Shown here: positions 26,842 through 34,711 of the stretch, in pieces
How positions within the stretch are numbered: position 1 is the stretch's first letter
Layout of the letters: each line of letters starts with the position of its first letter
DNA from: Sphingomonas sp. EC-HK361
Lineage (GTDB): Bacteria; Pseudomonadota; Alphaproteobacteria; Sphingomonadales; Sphingomonadaceae
Direction of reading: 5' to 3'
Assembly: GCF_902498785.1 (NCBI RefSeq)
Contig: NZ_LR701494.1
Coordinates: forward strand, 434,001-498,000
Length of the DNA: 64,000 nucleotides
Notes under the pieces: model-generated
Database searches by the model: none
Seen by the model: only the letters and a program-made list of their open reading frames with translations
What the model was told of the DNA's origin: nothing
Translations under genes and position numbers: made by a program

Positions 26842-27111
26842 TCAACGGCCCATGCTCGCGATCACAGCGAACAGCTCGGCCGTGAACTTGGTCAGGAGCT
26901 CGGTCGCTGCGCTCCCGAAAATCACCAAACATACGCCTAGCGCGATCAGCTTAGGCACGAAGCTCAGCGTCTGTTCGCTAATCGACGTCGCCGCCTGGAT
27001 GATGCTGATTATCAGCCCGACGATCATCATCGGCACGAGCAGCACCACGCAGATCAGGCCGGCCACGGCCAGCATCCTCCCCGTCTCGTCGAGCAGGATC
27101 GACTGATCCAT
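26842..27111 (-). CDS. fliQ: FliQ-family export-apparatus protein, isolated copy
   Basis: The 89-residue membrane protein has two helices. It has the FliQ/SctS core VGLIISIIQAATSISEQTLSFVPKLIA, very close to GLIISILQAATQINEMTLSFIPKIIA of E. coli FliQ, and the same total length. FliQ is an inner-membrane component of the flagellar and type III export gate and normally works with FliP and FliR. Here it is the last gene of a copC-copD transcript and no other flagellar gene is in the window. Either it has been captured and lost its context, or it has been recruited to another function. Family identity is secure; function here is open. Confidence 0.88.
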   Translation of the reverse strand: MDQSILLDETGRMLAVAGLICVVLLVPMMIVGLIISIIQAATSISEQTLSFVPKLIALGVCLVIFGSAATELLTKFTAELFAVIASMGR

Positions 27112-27163
27112 CAGGCGCGGCCCCGTGAACGGCCGGGGACCGCGAGGGCTCCCCGGCCGCGCA

Positions 27164-28090
27164 TCACATCGCCGATGCAGGCGGCGCGAGCGTCCCGAGC
27201 CAGGCGATCAGCCCGAGAACCGCGATGACACAGGCGGTTTCGATCGCCAGACTTGTCCGCAGCGCGCCGAGGGCGCCCTTGTGATCGTCCGCTGCGATCG
27301 ACCGCTCGAATGCCGGCGTGAGCCGGAAGCGGTTGAGCGAGGCGAGCCCTAGCATGGCGACGAACAGCGCCAGCTTTGCGATCAGGAGCTGACCATAGAG
27401 CGTCGCAGGAAGCGTGGCGAGGTTGCCGATCCCGACCAGCATCCAGCCGTTGACCAGGCCGGTGACGAGGATCGTGCCGACCACAACCGTCCCGATCGCG
27501 CCGAACCCGTGCAGCGCGCGGTGCGTCAGCCCCAGATGCGCCGCGTCTACGCGCGCCGCGGGTCGGGAGACGAGCAGGAGCAGCCCCAGTAGTGCGCCAA
27601 CCCAAGCGCCCGAGGCGATCAGATGGAGAATGTCGACGATGAGGTGGACCCAGCCCATCACGGCTTCGTCCATCGCGCCGTGTCCGGTCCACGCCAGCGT
27701 TGCGAGTGCCACGGCCGAGCAGAGCGCGACGATGCTCAGCCAGATGCCGCGCCCGCCCGCGACCAGCGCTGCCAGCGCCGCGAGGGCCACCATGACCATG
27801 CGCAGCTTCCATGCTGCTCCGATCGCAGAGCCGGTGAGCAGCGCGCCGACTGCTTCACGGTCGATCGGCCAGGCCGGCGTTCCGGCCATTGAGGAGGCCA
27901 TCAGCACGACCCAGGCGCCTGAAAACAACAGGCTCAGGCCAGCGCTGGCGATGAACCAGGGACGCAGCGCGAGCGCGTCGCCGCGCTCGCGCGCCCGCAG
28001 CCCATAAAGGCTGAATGCGGCAAGGCCGAACAGCGCAGCCAGCGTCACGTAGAGCGCGAAGCGGACGCCGATAAGCGACCAGTCCCCCAT
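27164..28090 (-). CDS. copD: CopD-family copper resistance membrane protein
   Basis: The 308-residue inner-membrane protein has about eight helices, with the CopD domain in the second half (GAWVGALLGLLLLVSRP, THRALHGFGAIGTVVVGTILVTGLVNGWM). Conserved His residues lie in the helices (TGHGAMDEAVMGWVHLIVDILHLIASGAW). CopD works with periplasmic CopC in copper uptake or handling. It starts four bases after the copC stop and is driven by the leftward ECF-type promoter at 28499. fliQ follows in the same direction after a GC-rich gap with an inverted repeat. Confidence 0.9.
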   Translation of the reverse strand: MGDWSLIGVRFALYVTLAALFGLAAFSLYGLRARERGDALALRPWFIASAGLSLLFSGAWVVLMASSMAGTPAWPIDREAVGALLTGSAIGAAWKLRMVMVALAALAALVAGGRGIWLSIVALCSAVALATLAWTGHGAMDEAVMGWVHLIVDILHLIASGAWVGALLGLLLLVSRPAARVDAAHLGLTHRALHGFGAIGTVVVGTILVTGLVNGWMLVGIGNLATLPATLYGQLLIAKLALFVAMLGLASLNRFRLTPAFERSIAADDHKGALGALRTSLAIETACVIAVLGLIAWLGTLAPPASAM

Positions 28091-28094
28091 CGCC

Positions 28095-28463
28095 TCACTT
28101 CACCGCGAAGACGTAGGTTCCTGCGACCTTGTGGGTGTCGGTCGAGACGACATTCCACGCGACGCTATACCGACCCGATGGGAGCGGCGATTTCGGGGTG
28201 ATGACGAGGGTCCGGCCATCGGACGAGAGCGCGGAGGCGCTGGCCATCTTCATGGCTGCCATGCCGGGCATCGCTGCCATCGTGAGATCGGCCTTGGAGA
28301 AGGCTGGCATCAGCTTCTCGCTGAAATGAAGTTCGATACGAGCGGGCTTCGCGACCGTCGCATTGGCGGCCGGCGATGCCGACACCAGCTTAGGATGGGC
28401 GTTCGCCGTTCCGGCGAACATGACGAGAGCGGCAGCAGCAGTCAGAACGGATAGGCGGCGCAT
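28095..28463 (-). CDS. copC: Periplasmic copper-binding protein CopC
   Basis: The 122-residue secreted beta-barrel protein has a signal peptide ending TANA before HPKLVSASPAAN, so the mature protein starts with the His that forms the Cu(II) site in CopC. A Met-rich loop (TMAAMPGMAAMKM) could bind Cu(I), and the C-terminal SVVSTDTHKVAG-like segment supplies Asp and His ligands. The ATG at 28463 places the signal peptide correctly; an ATG at 28496 would overlap the promoter. It is the first gene of copC-copD-fliQ under the ECF-type promoter at 28499-28523. Confidence 0.9.
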   Translation of the reverse strand: MRRLSVLTAAAALVMFAGTANAHPKLVSASPAANATVAKPARIELHFSEKLMPAFSKADLTMAAMPGMAAMKMASASALSSDGRTLVITPKSPLPSGRYSVAWNVVSTDTHKVAGTYVFAVK

Positions 28464-28498
28464 AGGGGGCCTTTCGACAGGAGGGTTCCTGTCCTTCA

Positions 28499-28523
28499 TT
28501 ACGCGCCCCGATCGACCACCCCT
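28499..28523 (-). promoter_or_regulatory. ECF-type promoter, copy F (before copC)
   Basis: Read leftward: AGGGGT, 13 bp, GCGTAA. It points at copC, with 35 bases between the -10 element and the ATG. It lies back to back with copy C, which serves the regulator genes. Confidence 0.75.
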
Positions 28524-28537
28524 CACGGATGGATTTG

Positions 28538-28562
28538 AGGGATGGGCGCGTCGCTTGCGTAA
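28538..28562 (+). promoter_or_regulatory. ECF-type promoter, copy C (before the YXH regulator operon)
   Basis: AGGGAT, 13 bp, GCGTAA. The start codon of the anti-sigma-like gene is only 19 bases downstream. Because the sigma-factor gene is third in this operon, the promoter makes the system autoregulated. Confidence 0.78.
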
Positions 28563-28581
28563 TCCATGCTAGAGGGGTGGA

Positions 28582-28860
28582 GTGAACGACATGGACCTCG
28601 ACGCAGTATTGATGAGGCTGGCGCAAGCACCCGTGCCCGCGAGCCTTGATGGCATGGAAGATCGCGTGCTGGCGCGGGTCGCCGCACGTCCAGCGGCGCG
28701 CGCCGGCTTAGGCGTTGGGGCAATGACGATCGCTGCGGCGCTCGTCATGGGCATCTTCGGTGCCGGTGTGCCCGCGAAGGAAGCCAGCGCGGCTTCGCTA
28801 TCGCCCTTGGGGCCGGTGTCGCCGCTCGCGCCCTCCACGCTGCTCGTCGGCGTGCAATGA
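28582..28860 (+). CDS. CnrY-like membrane anti-sigma protein
   Basis: A 92-residue protein with a short cytosolic N-terminus (about 1-40, with LDAVLMRLAQAP and a helix MEDRVLARVAARP), one membrane helix (about 43-62) and a Ser/Pro-rich periplasmic tail. Size, topology and position match CnrY (95 aa) of the Cupriavidus cnrYXH unit. In that system the cytosolic segment sequesters the sigma factor and the periplasmic end contacts CnrX. Direct sequence similarity to CnrY is weak, so the call rests on topology and gene order. The GTG at 28582 follows AGAGG; an ATG at 28591 is possible. The stop overlaps the sensor gene start. Confidence 0.72.
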   Translation: MNDMDLDAVLMRLAQAPVPASLDGMEDRVLARVAARPAARAGLGVGAMTIAAALVMGIFGAGVPAKEASAASLSPLGPVSPLAPSTLLVGVQ

Positions 28861-29297
28861 GCGGCCGCATCCGCCTTCTGCTTGGCATTGTCGCGTGCTT
28901 CATCGCCGCGATCATCGGTGTGTTCGTGGGGCGGGCGCTACTTCCGCCACGTGCCCAGCCCGGCTCGGAGCTGCACGACGTGCTGCATCATAAGCTGGCG
29001 CTGGACGCCAACCAGGAAGCGCGACTTGAAGTGCTGGAGCAGCGTTTCGCCGTGCAGCGGCGCGCATTCGAGCTGGAATTGCGGGCGAACAATGCCCGGC
29101 TCGCTGAAGCGATCGAGGCCGAGCATGGCAACGGGCCGCGCGTCGCCGCAGCGGTCGACCAGAGCCACGCCGTCATGGGCGAGCTCCAGAAAGCGACGCT
29201 GGCGCACATCTTCGCCATGCGCCAGCTCTTGCGGCCCAATCAGACCGGCCAGTTCGATCAGGCCGTGGTGAAGGCGCTCACCGACGACGCACGTTGA
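28857..29297 (+). CDS. CnrX-like periplasmic metal sensor
   Basis: The 146-residue protein is anchored by one N-terminal helix (7-29) with a helical periplasmic domain of the Metal_resist/CnrX type. CnrX of Cupriavidus binds metal through H42, H46, E63, H119 and M123. Here the same residues occur shifted by exactly two: H40 and H44 (ELHDVLHHK), E61 (LEVLEQRF), H117 and M121 (LAHIFAMRQ). That is strong evidence for a working metal site. It should hold the anti-sigma protein until metal binds. It lies between the CnrY-like and ECF sigma genes with an ATGA overlap upstream. Which metal it senses here is unknown; the regulated genes are copper genes. Confidence 0.85.
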   Translation: MSGRIRLLLGIVACFIAAIIGVFVGRALLPPRAQPGSELHDVLHHKLALDANQEARLEVLEQRFAVQRRAFELELRANNARLAEAIEAEHGNGPRVAAAVDQSHAVMGELQKATLAHIFAMRQLLRPNQTGQFDQAVVKALTDDAR

Positions 29298-29307
29298 GGT
29301 TCGGCGC

Positions 29308-29877
29308 GTGAGCCTCGACTGGACCACGCTTACGGACGGCGAGCTGGCGACCCTCAGCATCGCCGGGCGCGAAGCCGCCTTCGCCGAGATCATGCGCCGC
29401 CATCGGCAGTCAATCTTCCGCATGGTGCGCGCGTGCGTCGGCGAGGCCGACGAGGCGCTGGACCTTCTGCAGGAGACCTTCGTCGCGGCGCATCAGGCCC
29501 TGCCCCGCTACGACGGCGATCGATCGATGCGCGCGTGGCTATCGACGATCGCGATCAACAAGTGCCGCGATTGGGGGCGCAAGCGCACCGTGCGGCGCTT
29601 TCTGGCGTTCGCCGCACCGATCGGCCCGGAAGCCGAAGCCATTGCAGACGACCAGGTGGCGATCGACGACGCGACGGGCGACCGACAGGAACTCGACCGC
29701 GTGACGCGCGCCATTGCGGGCTTGCCGACCGCATTGAAGGAATCCTTGGTGCTGCGCACGATCGAGGGGTTGAGCCAGGCTGAAACCGCGGCAGTGTTGT
29801 CGATCAGCGAAAAGGCGGTAGAAACCCGCCTCTATCGCGCGCGATCGAAGTTGCTGGAGCGATTGGGCGGGCGCTGA
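29308..29877 (+). CDS. CnrH-like ECF sigma factor
   Basis: The 189-residue RNA polymerase sigma factor has region 2 (about 24-92, FAEIMRRHRQSIFRMVRACV, DLLQETFVAAHQAL, RAWLSTIAINKCRDWGR) and region 4 (about 130-185, LKESLVLRTIEGLSQAETAAVL, KAVETRLYRARSKLLERL). Length and third position match CnrH (191 aa) of cnrYXH. It starts at a GTG at 29308. The final A of its stop codon is the first base of the promoter for the multicopper oxidase gene. It is the best candidate to recognise the AGGG(A/G)T-N13-GCGTA promoters around it. Confidence 0.9.
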   Translation: MSLDWTTLTDGELATLSIAGREAAFAEIMRRHRQSIFRMVRACVGEADEALDLLQETFVAAHQALPRYDGDRSMRAWLSTIAINKCRDWGRKRTVRRFLAFAAPIGPEAEAIADDQVAIDDATGDRQELDRVTRAIAGLPTALKESLVLRTIEGLSQAETAAVLSISEKAVETRLYRARSKLLERLGGR

Positions 29878-29901
29878 GGGATAGCGCCCTGAGCTGCGTA
29901 T
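29877..29901 (+). promoter_or_regulatory. ECF-type promoter, copy D (before copA-copB)
   Basis: AGGGAT, 13 bp, GCGTAT. The -35 element begins in the sigma-gene stop codon. The promoter serves the copA, copB, cytochrome c and PepSY genes that follow. Confidence 0.77.
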
Positions 29902-29944
29902 CAAGGCTAGAGGGACACTCCCGTTCGAGAGCCTTGAGGACCGT

Positions 29945-31978
29945 ATGAGCCGCACTATCGATCGCCGCCAGATGCTTCGCGGCGCCGCCCTTGCTGGCGG
30001 TGGCATGGCGCTGACCGCCTATATGCCCGCGTGGGCGCAGCCTGTCTCGGGCGGGATCGTCAAACCGCTGCCGACCGTCTCGGGCACTGACATCGCGCTG
30101 ACGATCGACAGTTTCAGACTTCCCGTCGACGGCAAGTCGACGCCCGCAATCGGCGTCAACGGCACGGTGCCGGCCCCTCTCATTCGCTTGAAGGAGGGGC
30201 AAAAGGTCCGCCTCTCCGTCACCAACAATCTCGACGAGGACAGTTCGATCCACTGGCATGGGCTGCTCGTGCCGTTCGCGATGGACGGCGTGCCCGGCAT
30301 CAGCTTCCCCGGCATCAAGGCGCGCTCGACCTTCATCTACGAGTTCCCGATCATCCAGTCGGGCACCTACTGGTATCACAGCCATTCCGGCGAGCAGGAG
30401 CAGGGCGGACTTTACGGGCCGATCGTGATCGACCCGGCCGGTGCCGATCCGATCGCGTTCGACCGCGAGCATGTGATCGTGCTGTCCGACCACAGCCAGA
30501 TGACCGGCGAGCAGATTTTCCGGAAGCTGAAGCAGATGGGCGGCGCCTATTTCAACTATCAGCGGCCGACCCTCGCGGGCTTGCTCGCGGGTCGGGAAAT
30601 GCCGCTCAAGGACCGGATCGAGTGGGGAAAGATGCGAATGGACCCCGCCGACATCGCCGACGTCACCGGCTCGACCTATACCTTCCTGGTCAACGGCTAC
30701 GGGCCGTATGACAACTGGACGGGGCTGTTCAAGCCGGGCGAGCGGGTCCGCTTGCGGATCATCAACGCCGCGGCGCAGACCAACTTCAACGTCCGCATCC
30801 CCGACCTGCCGATGACCGTCGTGCAGGCCGATGGGCAGAATGTCCGTCCGGTGAAGATCGACGAGTTCCAGATCGGCGTTGCCGAGACGTTCGACGTGAT
30901 CGTGACGCCCGAGGACCGGGCCTACAGCTTCGTCTCCGAGGCTATCGATCGCTCCGGCATGGGCCGGGCGACGCTCGCCCCGCGTGAGGGGATGGTCGCC
31001 CCGGTCCCGCCGCTTCGTCCGCGCACGCTGCTGACCATGACCGATATGGGCATGGACATGGGGAGCATGGGCGGGATGCAGGGCATGTCCGGCATGAAGG
31101 ACGAGAGCCCGGTCGCCACGCGCGGGCCGGACCCCACCTTGATGCAGAACGCCTCGCGCAATCTTTGGAAGCTGACGGGCTGGAAGGGGCCGACCGATCA
31201 CGGGACGGTCGCGGCAGGCGCAGCGATGGCGGGCATGTCCGGCATGTCGGGCATGGACCACAGCCAGATGGGCGGCGCTGTAATGCCCGGGATGGACCAT
31301 AGCCAAATGGCAGCGGGCGGTGCTGGCATGGCCGGCATGGACCATAGTGCCATGTCGGGCGGATCGGGCCAGGCTGGCGGCATGGCCGGGATGGACCACG
31401 GGTCGGGTGGCGGCATGAACATGAACATGCGCGACCCGAAGAATGCGCCGGGCGTGAAGATGGGGCCGGGCGTGCAGACCATCTCCCCGATGCCGAAGGA
31501 CCGTAGCGGTGAACCGCCCCAGGGTCTGGAGGGCCTGGATCACCGCGTCCTCACCTATCGCGACCTCGTTTCGCTCGCGCCCAACCCCGACGTGCGCGCG
31601 CCGTCGCGTCAGTTCGAGATCCATCTGACCGGTAACATGGAGCGCTACATGTGGGGCTTCGACGGGCAGAAGCTGAGCGATCCCGCCGACCCCATCCCGT
31701 TCCGCAAAGGCGAGCGGGCGCGGGTGACGTTGGTCAACGATACGATGATGCCGCACCCCATCCATCTCCACGGCCATTTCTTCGAGCTGGTGACGGGGCA
31801 CGGCAATCATGCGCCGCGCAAGCACACCGTCAACGTGCCGCCTGGAGGCAAGATGACCTTTGATCTGACCGCCGATGCACCCGGCGATTGGGCGTTCCAC
31901 TGTCACAATCTCTACCACATGACCGCAGGCATGATGCGCGTCGTCACCGTTCGCCCGTTCGCGGGAGAGGCGGCATGA
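29945..31978 (+). CDS. copA: Periplasmic multicopper oxidase CopA (copper resistance)
   Basis: The 677-residue protein has a Tat signal (DRRQMLRGAALAGGG), so it is exported folded with copper. Three cupredoxin domains carry the copper ligands: SSIHWHGLLVPF and YWYHSHSGEQ in domain 1, and HPIHLHGHFFELV and WAFHCHNLYHMTAGMM at the C-terminus, giving the type 1 and trinuclear sites. A Met/His-rich segment between about 360 and 510 repeats MGSM, MSGMD and MAGMDHS, the hallmark of PcoA/CopA proteins that bind extra copper and oxidise Cu(I). It is coupled to copB by an ATGA overlap and has its own ECF-type promoter. Confidence 0.95.
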   Translation: MSRTIDRRQMLRGAALAGGGMALTAYMPAWAQPVSGGIVKPLPTVSGTDIALTIDSFRLPVDGKSTPAIGVNGTVPAPLIRLKEGQKVRLSVTNNLDEDSSIHWHGLLVPFAMDGVPGISFPGIKARSTFIYEFPIIQSGTYWYHSHSGEQEQGGLYGPIVIDPAGADPIAFDREHVIVLSDHSQMTGEQIFRKLKQMGGAYFNYQRPTLAGLLAGREMPLKDRIEWGKMRMDPADIADVTGSTYTFLVNGYGPYDNWTGLFKPGERVRLRIINAAAQTNFNVRIPDLPMTVVQADGQNVRPVKIDEFQIGVAETFDVIVTPEDRAYSFVSEAIDRSGMGRATLAPREGMVAPVPPLRPRTLLTMTDMGMDMGSMGGMQGMSGMKDESPVATRGPDPTLMQNASRNLWKLTGWKGPTDHGTVAAGAAMAGMSGMSGMDHSQMGGAVMPGMDHSQMAAGGAGMAGMDHSAMSGGSGQAGGMAGMDHGSGGGMNMNMRDPKNAPGVKMGPGVQTISPMPKDRSGEPPQGLEGLDHRVLTYRDLVSLAPNPDVRAPSRQFEIHLTGNMERYMWGFDGQKLSDPADPIPFRKGERARVTLVNDTMMPHPIHLHGHFFELVTGHGNHAPRKHTVNVPPGGKMTFDLTADAPGDWAFHCHNLYHMTAGMMRVVTVRPFAGEAA

Positions 31979-33267
31979 ACCGGCTGACCGCGGCGCTCGC
32001 CGCCACCACCATGCTCGGCATCGCCGGTCCTGTCGCCGCTCAGTCGATGCAGGGCATGGATCATTCGGCAATGCCGGGCATGACCATGCCGATGCCTGCG
32101 AAAAAGAAGCCGGTGGTGAAGCCCACGGCCAAAGGCAAGCCGGCCAAGACTAGGTCAGCTCCTGCGAGGCGACCATCAGCTTCGACGACGAAACGCCGCG
32201 CCGCGCCAACGGCCGGCATGAATGGTATGGATCACGGGACCATGCCGGGCATGGATCACTCGTCTATGCCCGGCATGGACCATGCGGCTCCGCAGGGCTC
32301 ACAGCAGGGCATGGAAGCCATGCCGGGGATGCAGATGCCCGGAAACGGCCAAACGGTCCCTCAGGGCTCCCAGCAGCCGATGCAGGGCATGGACCATTCG
32401 GCGATGCCGGGGATGACCATGCCAGCCGACCAGCACAGCGGCCACGACATGCAGGGCATGTCGGGAATGGCCGGAATGCCAGGCATGGCGGCCGATGGGG
32501 TGCAGCAGACTGGCACCGCGCTTCCCGCAGGAAACGCCCCCGCCCCGCCCCTGCCGACCGACCATGCGGCCGACAGCGTTTACGGCGCGGACGCGATGGC
32601 GATGGGTCGCCATCACCTTCAGCAGCATCACGGCGGTCAAAACTTCAGCCAGGTGCTATTGAACCTCGCTGAGTATCAATTCCGCAACGGTCGTGACGGC
32701 TATCGCTGGGATGGCGAGGCGTGGTTCGGGGGTGACATCAACCGCCTCTTCATCAAGTCTGAGGGCGAGGGAGCCTTCCGCGAGGGCATCGAGAGCGCCG
32801 AGGTGCAGGCGCTCTATAGCCGGACCATTGGCCCTTATTTCAATCTACAAGCGGGTGTCCGCCAAGATTTGGGGCCGTCCCCGAAACGCACCTATGCGAC
32901 CGTCGGGCTGGAGGGGCTGGCACCGGGCTTCTTCGAGCTAGAGGGCGCGGTATTCCTGTCCAACAAGGGCGACCTGCTAGGGCGGCTTGAGGGCTATTAC
33001 GACCAGCGCATCACCCAGCGGCTGATCCTGCAACCGCGCGCCGAGCTCAATTTCGCTGCGCAGGACGTGCCGGAAAACCGGATCGGATCGGGCCTATCCA
33101 ACGCCGAGCTTGGATTGCGGCTGCGTTATGAGATCCGGCGCGAGTTCGCCCCCTATGTCGGCGTGTCATGGGATCGCCGCTTCGGCGACACCGCCCGCTA
33201 CGCGCGCGCCGATGGGGATCGCGCAACGTCCAAGAGCATCGTCGCCGGCGTTCGTGTCTGGTTCTGA
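31975..33267 (+). CDS. copB: Outer-membrane copper resistance protein CopB
   Basis: The 430-residue protein has a signal peptide (LAATTMLGIAGPVAAQ). An N-terminal half of about 180 residues is full of Met/His repeats (GMDHSAMPGMTM, GMDHGTMPGMDHS), with a Lys/Arg-rich stretch near 42-72. A C-terminal CopB/PcoB beta-barrel domain follows (about 205-430, ending RVWF). PcoB-type barrels are thought to move or bind copper at the outer membrane. The repeat block is unusually long and resembles the insert in the preceding CopA. It is cotranscribed with copA, cytochrome c and PepSY genes. Confidence 0.93.
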   Translation: MNRLTAALAATTMLGIAGPVAAQSMQGMDHSAMPGMTMPMPAKKKPVVKPTAKGKPAKTRSAPARRPSASTTKRRAAPTAGMNGMDHGTMPGMDHSSMPGMDHAAPQGSQQGMEAMPGMQMPGNGQTVPQGSQQPMQGMDHSAMPGMTMPADQHSGHDMQGMSGMAGMPGMAADGVQQTGTALPAGNAPAPPLPTDHAADSVYGADAMAMGRHHLQQHHGGQNFSQVLLNLAEYQFRNGRDGYRWDGEAWFGGDINRLFIKSEGEGAFREGIESAEVQALYSRTIGPYFNLQAGVRQDLGPSPKRTYATVGLEGLAPGFFELEGAVFLSNKGDLLGRLEGYYDQRITQRLILQPRAELNFAAQDVPENRIGSGLSNAELGLRLRYEIRREFAPYVGVSWDRRFGDTARYARADGDRATSKSIVAGVRVWF

Positions 33268-33282
33268 TCGTTGGAGGAACAG

Positions 33283-33867
33283 ATGGCTCAAGACGGCAGG
33301 CGCTCGATAAGGCAGCACTTCCCGAGCCTGCCGTTCGTAGGCGCCCTGGCGATCGTCCTGGCGCTGGGCGCAGCCGCGTTTATCTACCTTGGCGTGTATA
33401 ACATCGCGGCCGACGAACCGCACACGCCGGCGGTCTATTCAATGCTCGAACGCCTGCGCGATCGGTCGATTGAGGCACGCGCGCGCGGCATAACACCCCC
33501 GGCCGATCTGGCATCGGCGCAGCGCGTGTCAGTCGGCGCGGGCCTTTACGGAGAAGTGTGTTCCGGTTGCCATCTCGGCCCCGGCGTCGAGAAATCCGAG
33601 ATGAGCCAGGGCCTCTATCCACAGGCGCCGGAACTCGCGCGCGCTCAAGATCTCACCCCCGCCCAGCAATTCTGGATCATCAAGCACGGGGTGAAGCTCA
33701 GCGCCATGCCGGCATGGGGCAAGACGCATCCCGACCCCCTAATTTGGAATATGGTCGCGTTCGTCCGCAAGCTCCCCGGCATGACGCCCGAACAGTATAA
33801 GGCACTGGTCGCGAGCGCCCCGGCCGATCACGACGAGATGATGAAGGACATGCCGGGTATGAAGTGA
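33283..33867 (+). CDS. Membrane-anchored mono-heme cytochrome c
   Basis: The 194-residue protein has one N-terminal membrane helix (about 19-41, FVGALAIVLALGAAAFIYLGV), a periplasmic c-type domain with heme site CSGCH, and a likely axial Met in LSAMPAWG. The tail ends in MMKDMPGMK, a short Met-rich copper-binding-like end. The ATG at 33283 follows GGAGGAAC. It lies between copB and a PepSY gene. It may accept electrons from the multicopper oxidase reaction or help recycle copper; this is inferred from position only. Confidence 0.85.
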   Translation: MAQDGRRSIRQHFPSLPFVGALAIVLALGAAAFIYLGVYNIAADEPHTPAVYSMLERLRDRSIEARARGITPPADLASAQRVSVGAGLYGEVCSGCHLGPGVEKSEMSQGLYPQAPELARAQDLTPAQQFWIIKHGVKLSAMPAWGKTHPDPLIWNMVAFVRKLPGMTPEQYKALVASAPADHDEMMKDMPGMK

Positions 33868-33892
33868 CCCCGGCGACGAGGTTGAGGGAGGA

Positions 33893-34630
33893 GTGGTTCT
33901 GAAAAGCGCGAAACTGAGGCTGCATCTACTCGCGAGCCGCACGCACAAATGGCTCGCGATCATCATCGGCGCGCAGCTCCTGCTATGGTTCGCAAGCGGC
34001 GCCCTGATGAGCTTCCTGCCGATCGATCGGGTGCATGGCGATCACCTCGTTGACCGCAAAGCCGCGGCGCCCCTTCCCCGCGGCAGCACGTTCGCCCCAC
34101 CATCGGCGATCGTAGGCGCAGCAGATGCGCCCATCGAGGCCATCACCTATCGCATGTGGCTTGGCCGCCCGGTCGCCGAGGTCGCGACAGCCAAGGGAAC
34201 GCGCCTGTTCGACGCCGCGACGGGCCAAGCGCTGCCAGCACCAACGGCTCGTGAGGCCGAGGAGATCGCGCGTTTGGCATGGCGTGGCGGTGCTCGACCA
34301 GCGGCGAAGGTAGAGCGGATCGAGCGCGCCAGCCCCGAATATCGCGGCACGCTCCCCGCCTGGCGCGTCGCGTTCGCCGACCTCGATTCCACCCGCGTCT
34401 TTGTCGCGGCCGACACCGGTCGGATCTCGGCTGTCCGAACCGGCACTTGGCGGCTCTACGACTTCTTCTGGGGCCTTCACATCATGGATTGGACGAATCA
34501 CGAGAACTTCAACACGCCCTGGCTGCTCGCCTTCGCGATCGGTGGGCTTGCGCTTTGGTTAGGGGGGGCAGTGCTTCTCTACATGCGATGGCCCAAAACG
34601 CGGCGTCGCAACATCGTGATCGAGGCATAA
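33893..34630 (+). CDS. PepSY-domain membrane protein
   Basis: The 245-residue protein has an N-terminal membrane helix (WLAIIIGAQLLLWFASGALMSF), a periplasmic PepSY-like region and a C-terminal helix pair (WLLAFAIGGLALWLGGAVLLYM). It has the HKWLAIIIGAQ and GLHIMDWTNHENFNT signatures of PepSY-TM proteins, which are often linked to iron or copper reduction at the membrane. The GTG at 33893 follows GAGGGAGGA; no ATG is suitably placed. It is the last gene of the copA-copB transcript. Redox partner or chaperone function is a guess. Confidence 0.8.
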   Translation: MVLKSAKLRLHLLASRTHKWLAIIIGAQLLLWFASGALMSFLPIDRVHGDHLVDRKAAAPLPRGSTFAPPSAIVGAADAPIEAITYRMWLGRPVAEVATAKGTRLFDAATGQALPAPTAREAEEIARLAWRGGARPAAKVERIERASPEYRGTLPAWRVAFADLDSTRVFVAADTGRISAVRTGTWRLYDFFWGLHIMDWTNHENFNTPWLLAFAIGGLALWLGGAVLLYMRWPKTRRRNIVIEA

Positions 34631-34711
34631 TATACGCGGCTCAGGAGCGTAGCCCTCGGAAATAAAGTCCTGTTTCCTGACAATTTCTCGCGCGTTCTAG
34701 CACCCCGGGTG

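Noticed and set aside
27112-27163. GC-rich inverted repeat between fliQ and copD
   Set aside because: GGCCGGGG / CCCCGGCC can pair but there is no T run and both genes face the same way; could be a processing stem or chance in GC-rich DNA.
29804-32071. Very long minus-strand reading frame opposite copA
   Set aside because: Its predicted protein is rich in His/Arg and has no family pattern; it mirrors the Met/His-rich codons of the real copA on the plus strand.
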